A stretch of 6,338 bases of DNA, taken from positions 1-6,338 of the forward strand of contig JAOZHM010000087.1 in assembly GCA_026014845.1 (NCBI GenBank), in the 5' to 3' direction. Positions 1-5,121 of this stretch are shown piece by piece. The notes under the pieces are model-generated. The model searched no databases and was not told where the DNA came from. It was given only the letters and a program-made list of their open reading frames with translations. This stretch comes from Candidatus Bathyarchaeota archaeon (GTDB lineage Archaea > Thermoproteota > Bathyarchaeia > Bathyarchaeales > Bathycorpusculaceae). Each line of letters begins with the position of its first letter. Position 1 is the stretch's first letter. Position numbers and translations under genes: made by a program.

Positions 1-22
1 CGTCTACAATTTTATCAAACAT
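1..22 (-). CDS. 5' end of an unidentified divergent gene (partial, runs off the left edge)
   Basis: On the minus strand an ATG at 22-20 opens the frame MFDKIVD and runs off the window. A GGAG ribosome-binding motif at 33-30 sits 7 bases before it, which is good spacing. An AT-rich stretch on the minus strand at about 68-55 (AAATTCTTTATG) could be its box A. Only seven residues are visible, so no function can be given. If real, it is divergent from the zinc-ribbon gene at 162, and 23-161 is their shared promoter region. Confidence 0.35.
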
Positions 23-129
23 ATAGTTTCTCCGAATAAATAATGCCTTCAAAGACATAAAGAATTTGCCTCGCTCCCTAAAGTCATAAACCAAAAGCTG
101 TTTAATCCGACGAAAGAGATTTGGGTATC

Positions 130-144
130 AAAATTCTTATAAAG
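130..144 (+). promoter_or_regulatory. Possible box A (TATA) of the zinc-ribbon gene
   Basis: The sequence AAAATTCTTATAAAG is AT-rich and its TATA-like core is centred about 22 bases before the GTG at 162. No Shine-Dalgarno motif precedes that GTG. Together this fits a leaderless or nearly leaderless archaeal transcript, though the spacing is slightly short of the usual 25-27 bases. Confidence 0.35.
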
Positions 145-161
145 TAACTATGTGATCAGAC

Positions 162-488
162 GTGAAGTTTTGTGACAAGTGCGGTTCTTATATGAAGAAG
201 ACAAAGAATGGCTTTTTATGCCGAAAGTGTGGAAATCTGATTCATGCCAATGCTGAGACGCAATTGGAGGGCATGAAGAAAACAAAGCATCCCAGTTTGG
301 TTTACGTCGTCGATGATTCAGAAGGTGAATATGTGAAAGTTTCTCAAGCATGTCCAAGATGCGGAAACAAGGAAGCATTCCGTTGGTTCTCTGTAATCTC
401 CGGTGAACATGCAGGGATCAGAAGAGAAAGAACAATAGAACACTTCAAATGTACGAAATGCTCACATTCATGGACCAAAGCTTCTTAA
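162..488 (+). CDS. TFS/RpoM-like double zinc-ribbon protein (transcript cleavage factor paralogue)
   Basis: This 108-residue protein has the layout of archaeal transcription factor S, the TFIIS-like factor that enters the RNA polymerase secondary channel and stimulates RNA cleavage. The N-terminal ribbon uses C4-x2-C7 and C20-x2-C23; the C-terminal ribbon uses C64-P-R-C67-G-N and C97-T-K-C100, ending SHSW. The GTG at 162 is chosen because an in-frame TGA lies at 153-155 and MKFCDKCG is the normal family beginning. The oddity is the C-terminal hairpin. Canonical TFS has an adjacent Asp-Glu pair at its tip that catalyses cleavage. Here residues 81-91 are G-E-H-A-G-I-R-R-E-R-T, basic and about five residues longer between the Cys pairs (29 rather than about 24, from memory). 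It may therefore be a non-cleaving paralogue, a polymerase modulator or an Rpb9-like protein. The family call is firm; the role is open. Confidence 0.85.
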   Translation: MKFCDKCGSYMKKTKNGFLCRKCGNLIHANAETQLEGMKKTKHPSLVYVVDDSEGEYVKVSQACPRCGNKEAFRWFSVISGEHAGIRRERTIEHFKCTKCSHSWTKAS

Positions 489-491
489 ATG

Positions 492-510
492 GCTACATTA
501 GCGTGTTTTT
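492..510 (+). terminator. Possible terminator of the zinc-ribbon gene
   Basis: Four bases after the stop codon, a short stem GCTA / TAGC with loop CAT is followed by GTG and then five T. Archaeal termination depends mainly on T-runs, so the T5 at 506-510 is the stronger part. The stem is only 4 bp and could be chance. Confidence 0.35.
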
Positions 511-541
511 GAGTTTCATTGACTGAGTAGTTCCTCTAGAA

Positions 542-564
542 ATTAACGTGATATTCACATTAAT
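542..564. promoter_or_regulatory. 23-bp inverted repeat, candidate operator
   Basis: Two 10-base arms, ATTAAcGTGA and TCACaTTAAT, are separated by TAT. Nine of the ten arm positions pair; only C547/A559 do not. The right arm runs into an AT-rich TATA-like stretch (561-569) about 30 bases before the ATG at 596. Length and symmetry fit the binding site of a dimeric helix-turn-helix regulator that would block TBP/TFB. No U-run follows it, so a terminator is less likely. Confidence 0.5.
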
Positions 565-569
565 ATAAG
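561..569 (+). promoter_or_regulatory. Possible box A for the methyltransferase remnant / YdeI transcript
   Basis: TAATATAAG is the best TATA-like element before 596. It would place the RNA start near 590, at or within the GGAGAGGAG ribosome-binding motif (583-591), which is tight. The true element may therefore lie a little upstream. It overlaps the inverted repeat. Confidence 0.3.
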
Positions 570-595
570 CAATTTCAATTTAGGAGAGGAGTAAA

Positions 596-743
596 ATGAG
601 ATCTAGTAGGTTGGGATACGGGTCACATTCGTTTCTTAATGAGTACATTCGTAGGAATAAATGTAAGAGGATCATGGAGATCGGGATCGCAGATGGTAGC
701 GCGCGCGCTCTTAAATATTGCAAAAACTGTTAACATATTGAAC
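596..743 (+). pseudogene. Remnant of a class I SAM-dependent methyltransferase (N-terminus only, frameshifted)
   Basis: A strong ribosome-binding motif (GGAGAGGAG, 583-591) precedes an ATG at 596. This frame encodes 45 residues to a TAA at 731-733. Residues 11-34 read like the start of a Rossmann-fold methyltransferase: HSFLNEY, then RIMEIGIADG at about 25-34, matching SAM-binding motif I (E-x-G-x-x-x-G). After the glycine the frame degenerates, but another frame continues ARALLNIAKTVN, a plausible following helix. The change falls in a run of five GC dinucleotides (699-708). Adding back one GC restores a continuous reading through both halves. The rest of the enzyme (normally 150 or more further residues) is missing because the YdeI gene begins at 765. 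The 45-residue ORF may still be translated as a leader. The methyltransferase assignment rests on a short stretch. Confidence 0.55.
699..708 (+). repeat. (GC)5 dinucleotide run, likely slippage site
   Basis: Ten alternating G/C bases stand out in an AT-rich region. They coincide with the point where the two methyltransferase-like frames meet. Loss of one GC unit gives exactly the observed two-base frame change. Confidence 0.6.
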
Positions 744-764
744 TCACAAGTTGGAGTAAGCCTG

Positions 765-1340
765 ATGAAAACAACCGAAGAATTGTATGTAACTAATAGG
801 GATGATTGGAGTGCATGGCTTAGAGAAAATCATGACACTAAGAATGAGGTCTGGTTGATCTACTATAAAAAACACACTGGCAAGCCTAGAATTCCCTATG
901 ACGACGCCGTGGAAGAAGCATTGTGCTTTGGGTGGATAGACAGCATCGTAAAGAAAATTGATGATGAGAAATATGGTCAAAAATTTACACCCCGCAGGAG
1001 TAAAAGCAAATGGTCGGAAGCAAATAAGAAAAGAGCCAGAAAAATGATAAAGGAAGGAAAGATGACAAAGCCAGGATTGAAAAAAATCAATGAAGCAAAG
1101 AAAAACGGGGAATGGTTTAAGGTTGCTCCGATCAGAAGAAAACTCGTTATTCCCCCATACATAAAAGAGGCCTTAGCGACGAACAAGGGAGCTCTAGACT
1201 ATTTCGATAGCTTAGCCAACGGCTACAAAAGACAACTTGTTGGATGGATAAATAGTGCAAAAAGGGACGCGACGCGAAAAAAACGTCTTACGGAGGCTAT
1301 CAGCGTTTTAGAGCAGAACAAGAAGTTGGGTATGAAATAG
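765..1340 (+). CDS. YdeI/OmpD-associated (OmdA) family protein
   Basis: From the ATG at 765 this is a 191-residue soluble, very Lys/Arg-rich protein. The start is chosen because GGAG at 753-756 lies 8 bases upstream and MKTTEELYVTNRDDWSAWL is the usual family beginning. An in-frame ATG at 639 would add 42 residues that belong to the methyltransferase remnant. Family landmarks are VWLIYYKKHTGK at 29-40, the signature EALCFGWIDS at 51-60, the FTPRRSKSKWSEANKKRA stretch at 74-91, GKMTKPGL at 98-105, and the C-terminal YKRQLVGWINSAKRDATRKKR at 154-174. The last part is the OmdA motif of Pfam's bacteriocin-protection, YdeI or OmpD-associated family. The biochemical function of this family is unsettled and I assign none. 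It is common in bacteria and scattered in archaea, so horizontal acquisition is plausible. The gene is monocistronic, or translated after the leader ORF that ends 31 bases before it. Confidence 0.85.
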   Translation: MKTTEELYVTNRDDWSAWLRENHDTKNEVWLIYYKKHTGKPRIPYDDAVEEALCFGWIDSIVKKIDDEKYGQKFTPRRSKSKWSEANKKRARKMIKEGKMTKPGLKKINEAKKNGEWFKVAPIRRKLVIPPYIKEALATNKGALDYFDSLANGYKRQLVGWINSAKRDATRKKRLTEAISVLEQNKKLGMK

Positions 1341-1388
1341 AACTGAAAAAAAGACTATGGTCTGCATGCGCGTTTCTGGGTCGTCTAC

Positions 1389-1410
1389 AAAACTTGAAAA
1401 TTGGTTCAAG
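1389..1410 (-). terminator. Possible terminator of the ferredoxin-AOR-DUF4332 operon
   Basis: Read on the minus strand, a stem CTTGAA / TTCAAG with a 6-base loop is followed directly by TTTT. It lies 115 bases beyond the stop of the DUF4332-like gene. A second T-run on the same strand (seven T, opposite A7 at 1346-1352) lies further on and may act as a backup. Confidence 0.4.
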
Positions 1411-1426
1411 GTTTATGAATCCCATT

Positions 1427-1555
1427 CTAAGCAGAGAGGCATAATCTTGCTAATTTTTCATTCATTTGTTTAGCCATTATCAAAGCTTCAGTTAATTCAA
1501 CGCAGACTGAATTATTACTTAGATTTAGACAATTTTTGGAATAGTTTTTGCCCAT
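1427..1555 (-). CDS. Small ORF of 42 residues overlapping the end of the DUF4332-like gene
   Basis: An ATG at 1555-1553 opens a frame to TAG at 1429-1427. Its first 10 codons overlap the last codons of the DUF4332-like gene in another frame. The second half, VELTEALIMAKQMNEKLARLCLSA, has a protein-like amphipathic composition, whereas the first part is merely the overlap. It could be a tiny downstream gene, or the tail of a decayed gene that lost its start. No ribosome-binding motif is evident and I do not recognise it. Confidence 0.2.
   Translation of the reverse strand: MGKNYSKNCLNLSNNSVCVELTEALIMAKQMNEKLARLCLSA
1454..1471 (+). terminator. Possible T-rich terminator of the YdeI-family gene
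   Basis: TTTTTCATTCATTTGTTT is the first T-rich tract on the plus strand after the YdeI stop at 1340, about 115 bases downstream in the convergent intergenic region. Archaeal terminators are often such tracts. There is no associated hairpin, so support is weak. Confidence 0.25.
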
Positions 1556-2292
1556 TCAATTAGTCCTTCTAAGTCGATAAAAGATCTAGAAAGTCTCATT
1601 CCCATTTTGTCAAAATAAGATTTTATATCCTCTTTCAATTTTCCAATATCTGCTTTGGCTAACTTTTCTACGCTATCATATCCTCCATCGCAAAGATGAT
1701 TGACAGTCTTTCTGCTCATGCAGGGTAGACGAGTTATGTCTGCTCGAATTGCTAGATTGAGGATGAAAGCTTCTGGAATCCCTGTTTCTTTTGAGATTTT
1801 CTTTCTACCTTCTCTAGTTCTACCATGCTCCAAGATATCCAAATTGAATCTAATGCCAAGTTTCCTCAGTTCTTCAATGTACTCTTTATGAGCTTCATTG
1901 CTTGTGTCTATTAGTTGTCTCAAATACAGGCTAAAAGGTAAGACCCAACGGAAGACATAATTGAGAACAGATATTAAGTCTTTGAATGGCAATTTTGTCT
2001 TTCTAAGAATTTCCTCACATTTTTCTCTATTTTCCACTTGGCGCACTAGTTCAGTATAATTCTGTACTTTTAAGCTGTCAAGATTTTTGAAAATATCAGT
2101 CAATCTGCTGATGTACTCTGTGTACTTTGGGTCGTATCGAAGTAGTCTAGTAGCATAGTCTTCAGCTTCTTTCATACTGTGGTTGTAGTGTTCCTGAATG
2201 AAATTGTAGGATAAAGCTTTGAGAATTTTCTTTATTAGATCTTCATAGCTCCAAAGAGTCATCTTTTTAACTACATTCCAATCTATTTCCAT
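1525..2292 (-). CDS. DUF4332-like helix-hairpin-helix protein, third gene of the AOR operon
   Basis: This 255-residue, mostly helical, highly charged protein has no signal peptide. One hydrophobic helix at about 104-125 (ISVLNYVFRWVLPFSLYL) looks amphipathic rather than clearly transmembrane. The C-terminal part has two tandem helix-hairpin-helix-like units. The first is at about 165-190 (ISKETGIPEAFILNLAIRAD) and the second at about 186-223 (ITRLPCMSRKTVNHLCDGGY, then SVEKLAKADIGKLKEDI). These resemble the DUF4332 / RNA-polymerase-alpha-like HhH arrangement, which usually mediates nucleic-acid or protein contact. The N-terminal 150 residues are not recognised. The gene starts 15 bases after the AOR stop with a GAGAGAG motif just upstream, so it is very probably cotranscribed. 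That could mean an accessory, assembly or regulatory role for the AOR, but nothing in the sequence shows which. Three Cys (92, 191, 201) form no Fe-S motif. Confidence 0.7.
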   Translation of the reverse strand: MEIDWNVVKKMTLWSYEDLIKKILKALSYNFIQEHYNHSMKEAEDYATRLLRYDPKYTEYISRLTDIFKNLDSLKVQNYTELVRQVENREKCEEILRKTKLPFKDLISVLNYVFRWVLPFSLYLRQLIDTSNEAHKEYIEELRKLGIRFNLDILEHGRTREGRKKISKETGIPEAFILNLAIRADITRLPCMSRKTVNHLCDGGYDSVEKLAKADIGKLKEDIKSYFDKMGMRLSRSFIDLEGLIEWAKTIPKIV

Positions 2293-2307
2293 ACTTTTTC
2301 TCTCTCT

Positions 2308-4209
2308 TTACCTTATTTCAACTCCATTTCTTTTCAAATCTTCAACCACATACCCTAAACCTATTTTCCTCATTTTTTCCGCTTTAGGAATGCCTGTCCT
2401 CAAGTTCCACTCTCTTTCTGCATAGTATTCATCCAACATAGGCTCTATTTCGAATATTGCACCCTTCGAATTGCCGTTTGGCAAGGGCTCCTTCAAGAAT
2501 CTCGCCGGTAAGCAGTCGTCCCTCCTTCTAATTCCTTCCCGAACAAGATAGGCTCTTTCCAAGTTTACTATTCTCTCTCCAATTTCAAACATAGCCTGCT
2601 CTGTGAAATGAAAACCTGTTACAGCCTCAGCGATTTCAGCCGCTCTGTTAAAAGGCAGTAGTTCCATGTTTCCAGCCAAGTTTTTACAAACTTCTAAGCA
2701 GTCTATTATGGCGCACCAGTTTTCAAAGTAACGCACAAGTTTACCCTTTCCTTTATGTGCAAGCCTCAAAGTTGCTTCTGGAACACCAAACATTTCCACC
2801 CCCTTTTCCGGGTCGTCACTCAACTCAACAAAAGGCTCAGATCTCAAGTGATCAGCTCCCCTGCTCGCAACTGCATAACCCAAGCCATAACCCTTCAAGC
2901 CCCGCGGGTCAGCCTGTATAATTTCTAAACCTTTCACGTGAAACGCGATTTCCTCTCCTTTTCCCAGTTTTTCAGCTGCTCTCCTAACTCCGTTAGCAAG
3001 CAAATCCCCAAATCCTTCACGAAGGGCTATCTTTTCAATTAAGGCAAGTATTGCCTCGCCGTTTCCCCATTTCAGTTCAAGACCGTCTGCCTCTTTTCTA
3101 GTCAATTCTCCCTTCTCATAAAGCTCCATAGCCCAAGCTATACATTCAGCAGTTGTTATCGCATCCAACCCTAACCTGTTTGCCAAATCAACAGCCTTTA
3201 ACGCCAAGTCTAGATCTGAGTTGCCCACTCTGGCAGTAAAGCTGCTCAATGCTTCGTATTCTGGGCCTTCGCCATAAAGGCCAGCGTATTCGCCTTCTCT
3301 TATCACATAAACTCTACTACACGGAACTATACAAGAGAAGCAAGCCCTGTTTTTTACGTTATACTCTCTTGCCAACCTTTCACCGCTCACCTTAGACGCA
3401 TGCTGGAATGTGGCTGAAGTGAAGTGTCTCGTGGGCAAAAAACCAAGTTTATCAGCAAGCATCAAAATTCTCGTCGTTCCCATAATTCTACGGGGCCAAT
3501 ATTGCGGGTGAGCATAGGTTTCTTCTTCTATCTCTTCAACAATCTTCCAAGATCTTCTAGGATCAGCAATTTCTATGACGCCTGTTCCCTTCAACGCCAC
3601 TGCCTTCAAATTTTTTGAAGCCATAACAGTGCCCATACCTGTCCTAGCAGCTGGCCTCGCCAGATTGGCGAATATTCCGGCATAAAGAACATGGTTCTCA
3701 GCGGCGGGACCAACTGTTGCTACTTGAACTGTTCTATCTCCTAAATCATTCTTTATCGTTTCAGTTGTTTCGTAAGTGTCTTTTCCAACAAGGTGTTCCG
3801 CGTCCGTTATTTGAATTTCTTGATCTTCAATAAAAATGTAGACTGGTTTTCGGCTTTTTCCTTCAATGACTAGTTGATCGTATCCAGCGAATTTCATTTC
3901 AGCGGCGAAGTGACCTCCAGCGTTTGAATCTCCCAATATCCCAGTTAGGGGAGATTTTGCGCTTACGTTAAATCTTGCGCCTAAAGGGAAAGCTGTGCCG
4001 ACAAGGGGGCCTGTGGCAAAAATAAGCTTGTTTTGCGGAGAAAGCGGATCGACATCTTTGGTTACTTCGTCATAAAGCCTTTTTGAGTTGAAGCCTCTTC
4101 CACCCAGAAACTTGGTTATCAACCGTTTTTCAGTATGTTGAACCTTTGTCTGATTCTTTGTAAGATTTGTTCTTAGAATTCTTCCAGCATAACCGTAGTA
4201 TTTAGGCAA
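2308..4209 (-). CDS. Aldehyde:ferredoxin oxidoreductase family tungstoenzyme, catalytic subunit
   Basis: The 633-residue length is typical for the AOR family, which oxidises aldehydes to carboxylic acids at a tungsten-bispterin centre and passes electrons to ferredoxin in the cytoplasm. The N-terminal domain (about 1-210) begins YYGYAGRILRTNLTK and contains GGRGFNSKRLYDE (36-48), NVSAKSPLTGILGDSNAGGH (81-100) and PAARTGMGTVMASKNLKAVA (186-205). The proximal [4Fe-4S] ligands are C290, C293, C297 (CFSCIVPC) and C508. GEGPEYEALSSF (313-324) and GADHLRSEP (451-459) hold the conserved Glu and His near the active site. Of the two DxxGL[CD] pterin motifs, the first reads NRLGLD (345-350) and the second DCLEVC (503-508), each with one change. 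The TTG at 4209 is taken as start: the frame opens YYGYAGRIL in family fashion and an AAGGTGGAG motif lies just upstream. It overlaps the ferredoxin gene by 8 bases. The substrate aldehyde cannot be told from sequence. Confidence 0.93.
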   Translation of the reverse strand: MPKYYGYAGRILRTNLTKNQTKVQHTEKRLITKFLGGRGFNSKRLYDEVTKDVDPLSPQNKLIFATGPLVGTAFPLGARFNVSAKSPLTGILGDSNAGGHFAAEMKFAGYDQLVIEGKSRKPVYIFIEDQEIQITDAEHLVGKDTYETTETIKNDLGDRTVQVATVGPAAENHVLYAGIFANLARPAARTGMGTVMASKNLKAVALKGTGVIEIADPRRSWKIVEEIEEETYAHPQYWPRRIMGTTRILMLADKLGFLPTRHFTSATFQHASKVSGERLAREYNVKNRACFSCIVPCSRVYVIREGEYAGLYGEGPEYEALSSFTARVGNSDLDLALKAVDLANRLGLDAITTAECIAWAMELYEKGELTRKEADGLELKWGNGEAILALIEKIALREGFGDLLANGVRRAAEKLGKGEEIAFHVKGLEIIQADPRGLKGYGLGYAVASRGADHLRSEPFVELSDDPEKGVEMFGVPEATLRLAHKGKGKLVRYFENWCAIIDCLEVCKNLAGNMELLPFNRAAEIAEAVTGFHFTEQAMFEIGERIVNLERAYLVREGIRRRDDCLPARFLKEPLPNGNSKGAIFEIEPMLDEYYAEREWNLRTGIPKAEKMRKIGLGYVVEDLKRNGVEIR

Positions 4210-4675
4210 TTATTCTCCACCTTCTCAACGTTTCTTTAATAACCTGATTCGGCAACATTGGCTGTTTTGTTTCTGTTTCAGTGTATGTTAGAGCTTTTGT
4301 TGGGCATTTTTCGACGCATAAAGGTTTTCCGCCGCATTGATTGCAGATTAGAGCAGTGTTTCTTTCAGGATGAAGCTTAATTGCTCCAATTATGCACGTT
4401 TCTAAGCATTTTTCACATCCAATACATTTCTCCTCGTTTGCAAAGACCAAACCTTCTTCGTTTCTTACCAAGGCTTCTGTAGGGCAACTTTCCATGGCAT
4501 TACATGGGTTACAGTGCCAGCAAACAATCGGCAAGTCCAGTCCAAATTTGTCTTCTTTTATCACTGTTATCCTTGAAATTGAAGGGCCAAATGCGTTCTC
4601 ATTATTGAACGAGCATACCATTTCACATAGCCTACATCCAGTACAACGATCTACATCAACTAATATTCTCTTCAA
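4202..4675 (-). CDS. Four-[4Fe-4S] ferredoxin subunit partner of the AOR (AorA/HycB-like)
   Basis: The 157-residue protein carries 16 cysteines in four ferredoxin motifs: C11-C14-C17-C21, C52-C55-C58-C64, C84-C87-C90-C94, and C111-C114-C120-C124. The layout matches the electron-transfer subunits of the DMSO-reductase-B/HycB type and the small subunits found beside AORs, such as AorA of Aromatoleum. Its likely role is to carry electrons from the AOR tungsten site to soluble ferredoxin or another acceptor. The second motif is unusual: C-x2-C-x2-C-x5-C instead of C-x2-C-x4-C-x3-C, with the same overall span. There is no signal peptide, so it is cytoplasmic. The start is a TTG at 4675, giving MKRILVDVDRCTGC, the normal family beginning. 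It is first in the operon, and its end overlaps the AOR start, implying translational coupling and a fixed stoichiometry. Confidence 0.9.
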   Translation of the reverse strand: MKRILVDVDRCTGCRLCEMVCSFNNENAFGPSISRITVIKEDKFGLDLPIVCWHCNPCNAMESCPTEALVRNEEGLVFANEEKCIGCEKCLETCIIGAIKLHPERNTALICNQCGGKPLCVEKCPTKALTYTETETKQPMLPNQVIKETLRRWRIIA

Positions 4676-4729
4676 TTAAGGTTAGCTTCCTTGTCTTGTT
4701 GAAGTTTTACGTCTTGATTTTAAGGTTAG
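4676..4729. repeat. Direct repeat TTAAGGTTAG in the divergent promoter region
   Basis: The 10-mer occurs exactly at 4676-4685 and 4720-4729, 44 bases apart, which is close to four helical turns. The first copy abuts the ferredoxin start codon. The second covers the TATA-like element proposed for the minus-strand operon. It could be a pair of regulator sites or chance in an AT-rich spacer. Confidence 0.35.
4716..4725 (-). promoter_or_regulatory. Possible box A of the ferredoxin-AOR operon
   Basis: On the minus strand this reads CCTTAAAATC. It would place the RNA start near 4695, a leader of about 20 bases before the TTG at 4675. It is the best TATA-like match on this strand in the 103-base divergent spacer. 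An AAGGA at about 4692-4688 is a poorly spaced ribosome-binding motif. Confidence 0.4.
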
Positions 4730-4730
4730 A

Positions 4731-4740
4731 AAGGCTTAAG
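4731..4740 (+). promoter_or_regulatory. Box A of the TIGR04076-rdhA operon
   Basis: AAGGCTTAAG, preceded by GAA, resembles the frequent archaeal BRE/TATA form (A)AAGGCTTAAA. It puts the RNA start near 4762-4765. That leaves a short leader holding a near-ideal Shine-Dalgarno GAGGTGAG at 4766-4773, 5 bases before the ATG at 4779. Confidence 0.5.
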
Positions 4741-4778
4741 TGGATATCTGTTTTTAGCTGTTTTCGAGGTGAGTTCGC

Positions 4779-5048
4779 ATGAAGACTTTAATCGTGAAGA
4801 TTAAGACAATTGAAGGTTATTGTAACACGCATAAAATCGGGGACTGTTTCCGGCTTGAGGGTGGAAAACTAAGCTTTCCAGGAGAAAATAAGCATGTTTG
4901 CATTTACGCTCTTTCAAGTTTGCTGCCACTATTGCCAGCTAAGCAAAGGAAAATAGACGAGCCAGACGACTGGCTACCCAAAGTTTTCGAAGTGGAATGT
5001 CCAGACCCGAAGGGAAGAGTAATCTGGGAAATAACCTACGAAGAATGA
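4779..5048 (+). CDS. TIGR04076 family small protein
   Basis: The 89-residue soluble protein matches what I recall of the TIGR04076 family over its whole length. It starts with a strand-rich KTLIVKIKTIEGYCNTHKIGD region (2-22), followed by CIYALSSLLPLLPAKQR (41-57), a DDW (63-65) and the near-invariant CPDPKGRVIWEI (74-85). Cysteines are at 15, 23, 41 and 74; C15 and C74 are the ones expected to be conserved, and metal or cluster binding is possible but not shown. The function of the family is unknown. The start is firm: GAGGTGAG lies 5 bases upstream. It is the first gene of the plus-strand operon, 73 bases before the reductive-dehalogenase-like gene, and diverges from the AOR operon. That suggests a redox-related accessory role, by context only. 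Confidence 0.8.
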   Translation: MKTLIVKIKTIEGYCNTHKIGDCFRLEGGKLSFPGENKHVCIYALSSLLPLLPAKQRKIDEPDDWLPKVFEVECPDPKGRVIWEITYEE

Positions 5049-5087
5049 TGCCTTCAAAGAATCAAAAACAAAGAAATTCAACTTACA

Positions 5088-5096
5088 CTTTATATT
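5088..5096 (+). promoter_or_regulatory. Possible internal box A before the rdhA-like gene
   Basis: CTTTATATT lies about 30 bases before the ATG at 5122 in the 73-base spacer. It would give an almost leaderless RNA that excludes the AGGTG motif at 5110-5114, so promoter and ribosome-binding site are competing explanations. The gene may have its own promoter as well as read-through from 4779. Confidence 0.25.
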
Positions 5097-5121
5097 CGGT
5101 TATATCTTCAGGTGCTAGGTT

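Noticed and set aside
43..55. 13-base identical string ATGCCTTCAAAGA also at 5048-5060
   Set aside because: Flanks differ, one copy starts on the last base of a stop codon, and no mobile-element feature accompanies it; probably chance.
639..764. N-terminal extension of the YdeI-family protein from ATG 639
   Set aside because: No ribosome-binding site, not part of the family, and the stretch is explained by the methyltransferase remnant.
744..1186. Minus-strand open frames of 78 and 69 residues inside the YdeI gene
   Set aside because: Hydrophobic antisense shadows of a Lys-rich coding sequence, with no ribosome-binding motif.
1359..1374. GC-rich TGCATGCGCG patch as a structured RNA or site
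   Set aside because: Contains only a 6-base palindrome and no stable stem extends from it.
1382..1390. CGTCTACAA repeated at positions 1-9
   Set aside because: Only 9 bases, the second copy touches the window edge, and there is no further similarity; too short to call a repeat or attachment site.
4392..4679. Plus-strand 95-residue frame opposite the ferredoxin gene
   Set aside because: Ser/His-rich composition typical of the antisense of a cysteine-rich gene; the opposite strand has 16 cluster cysteines.
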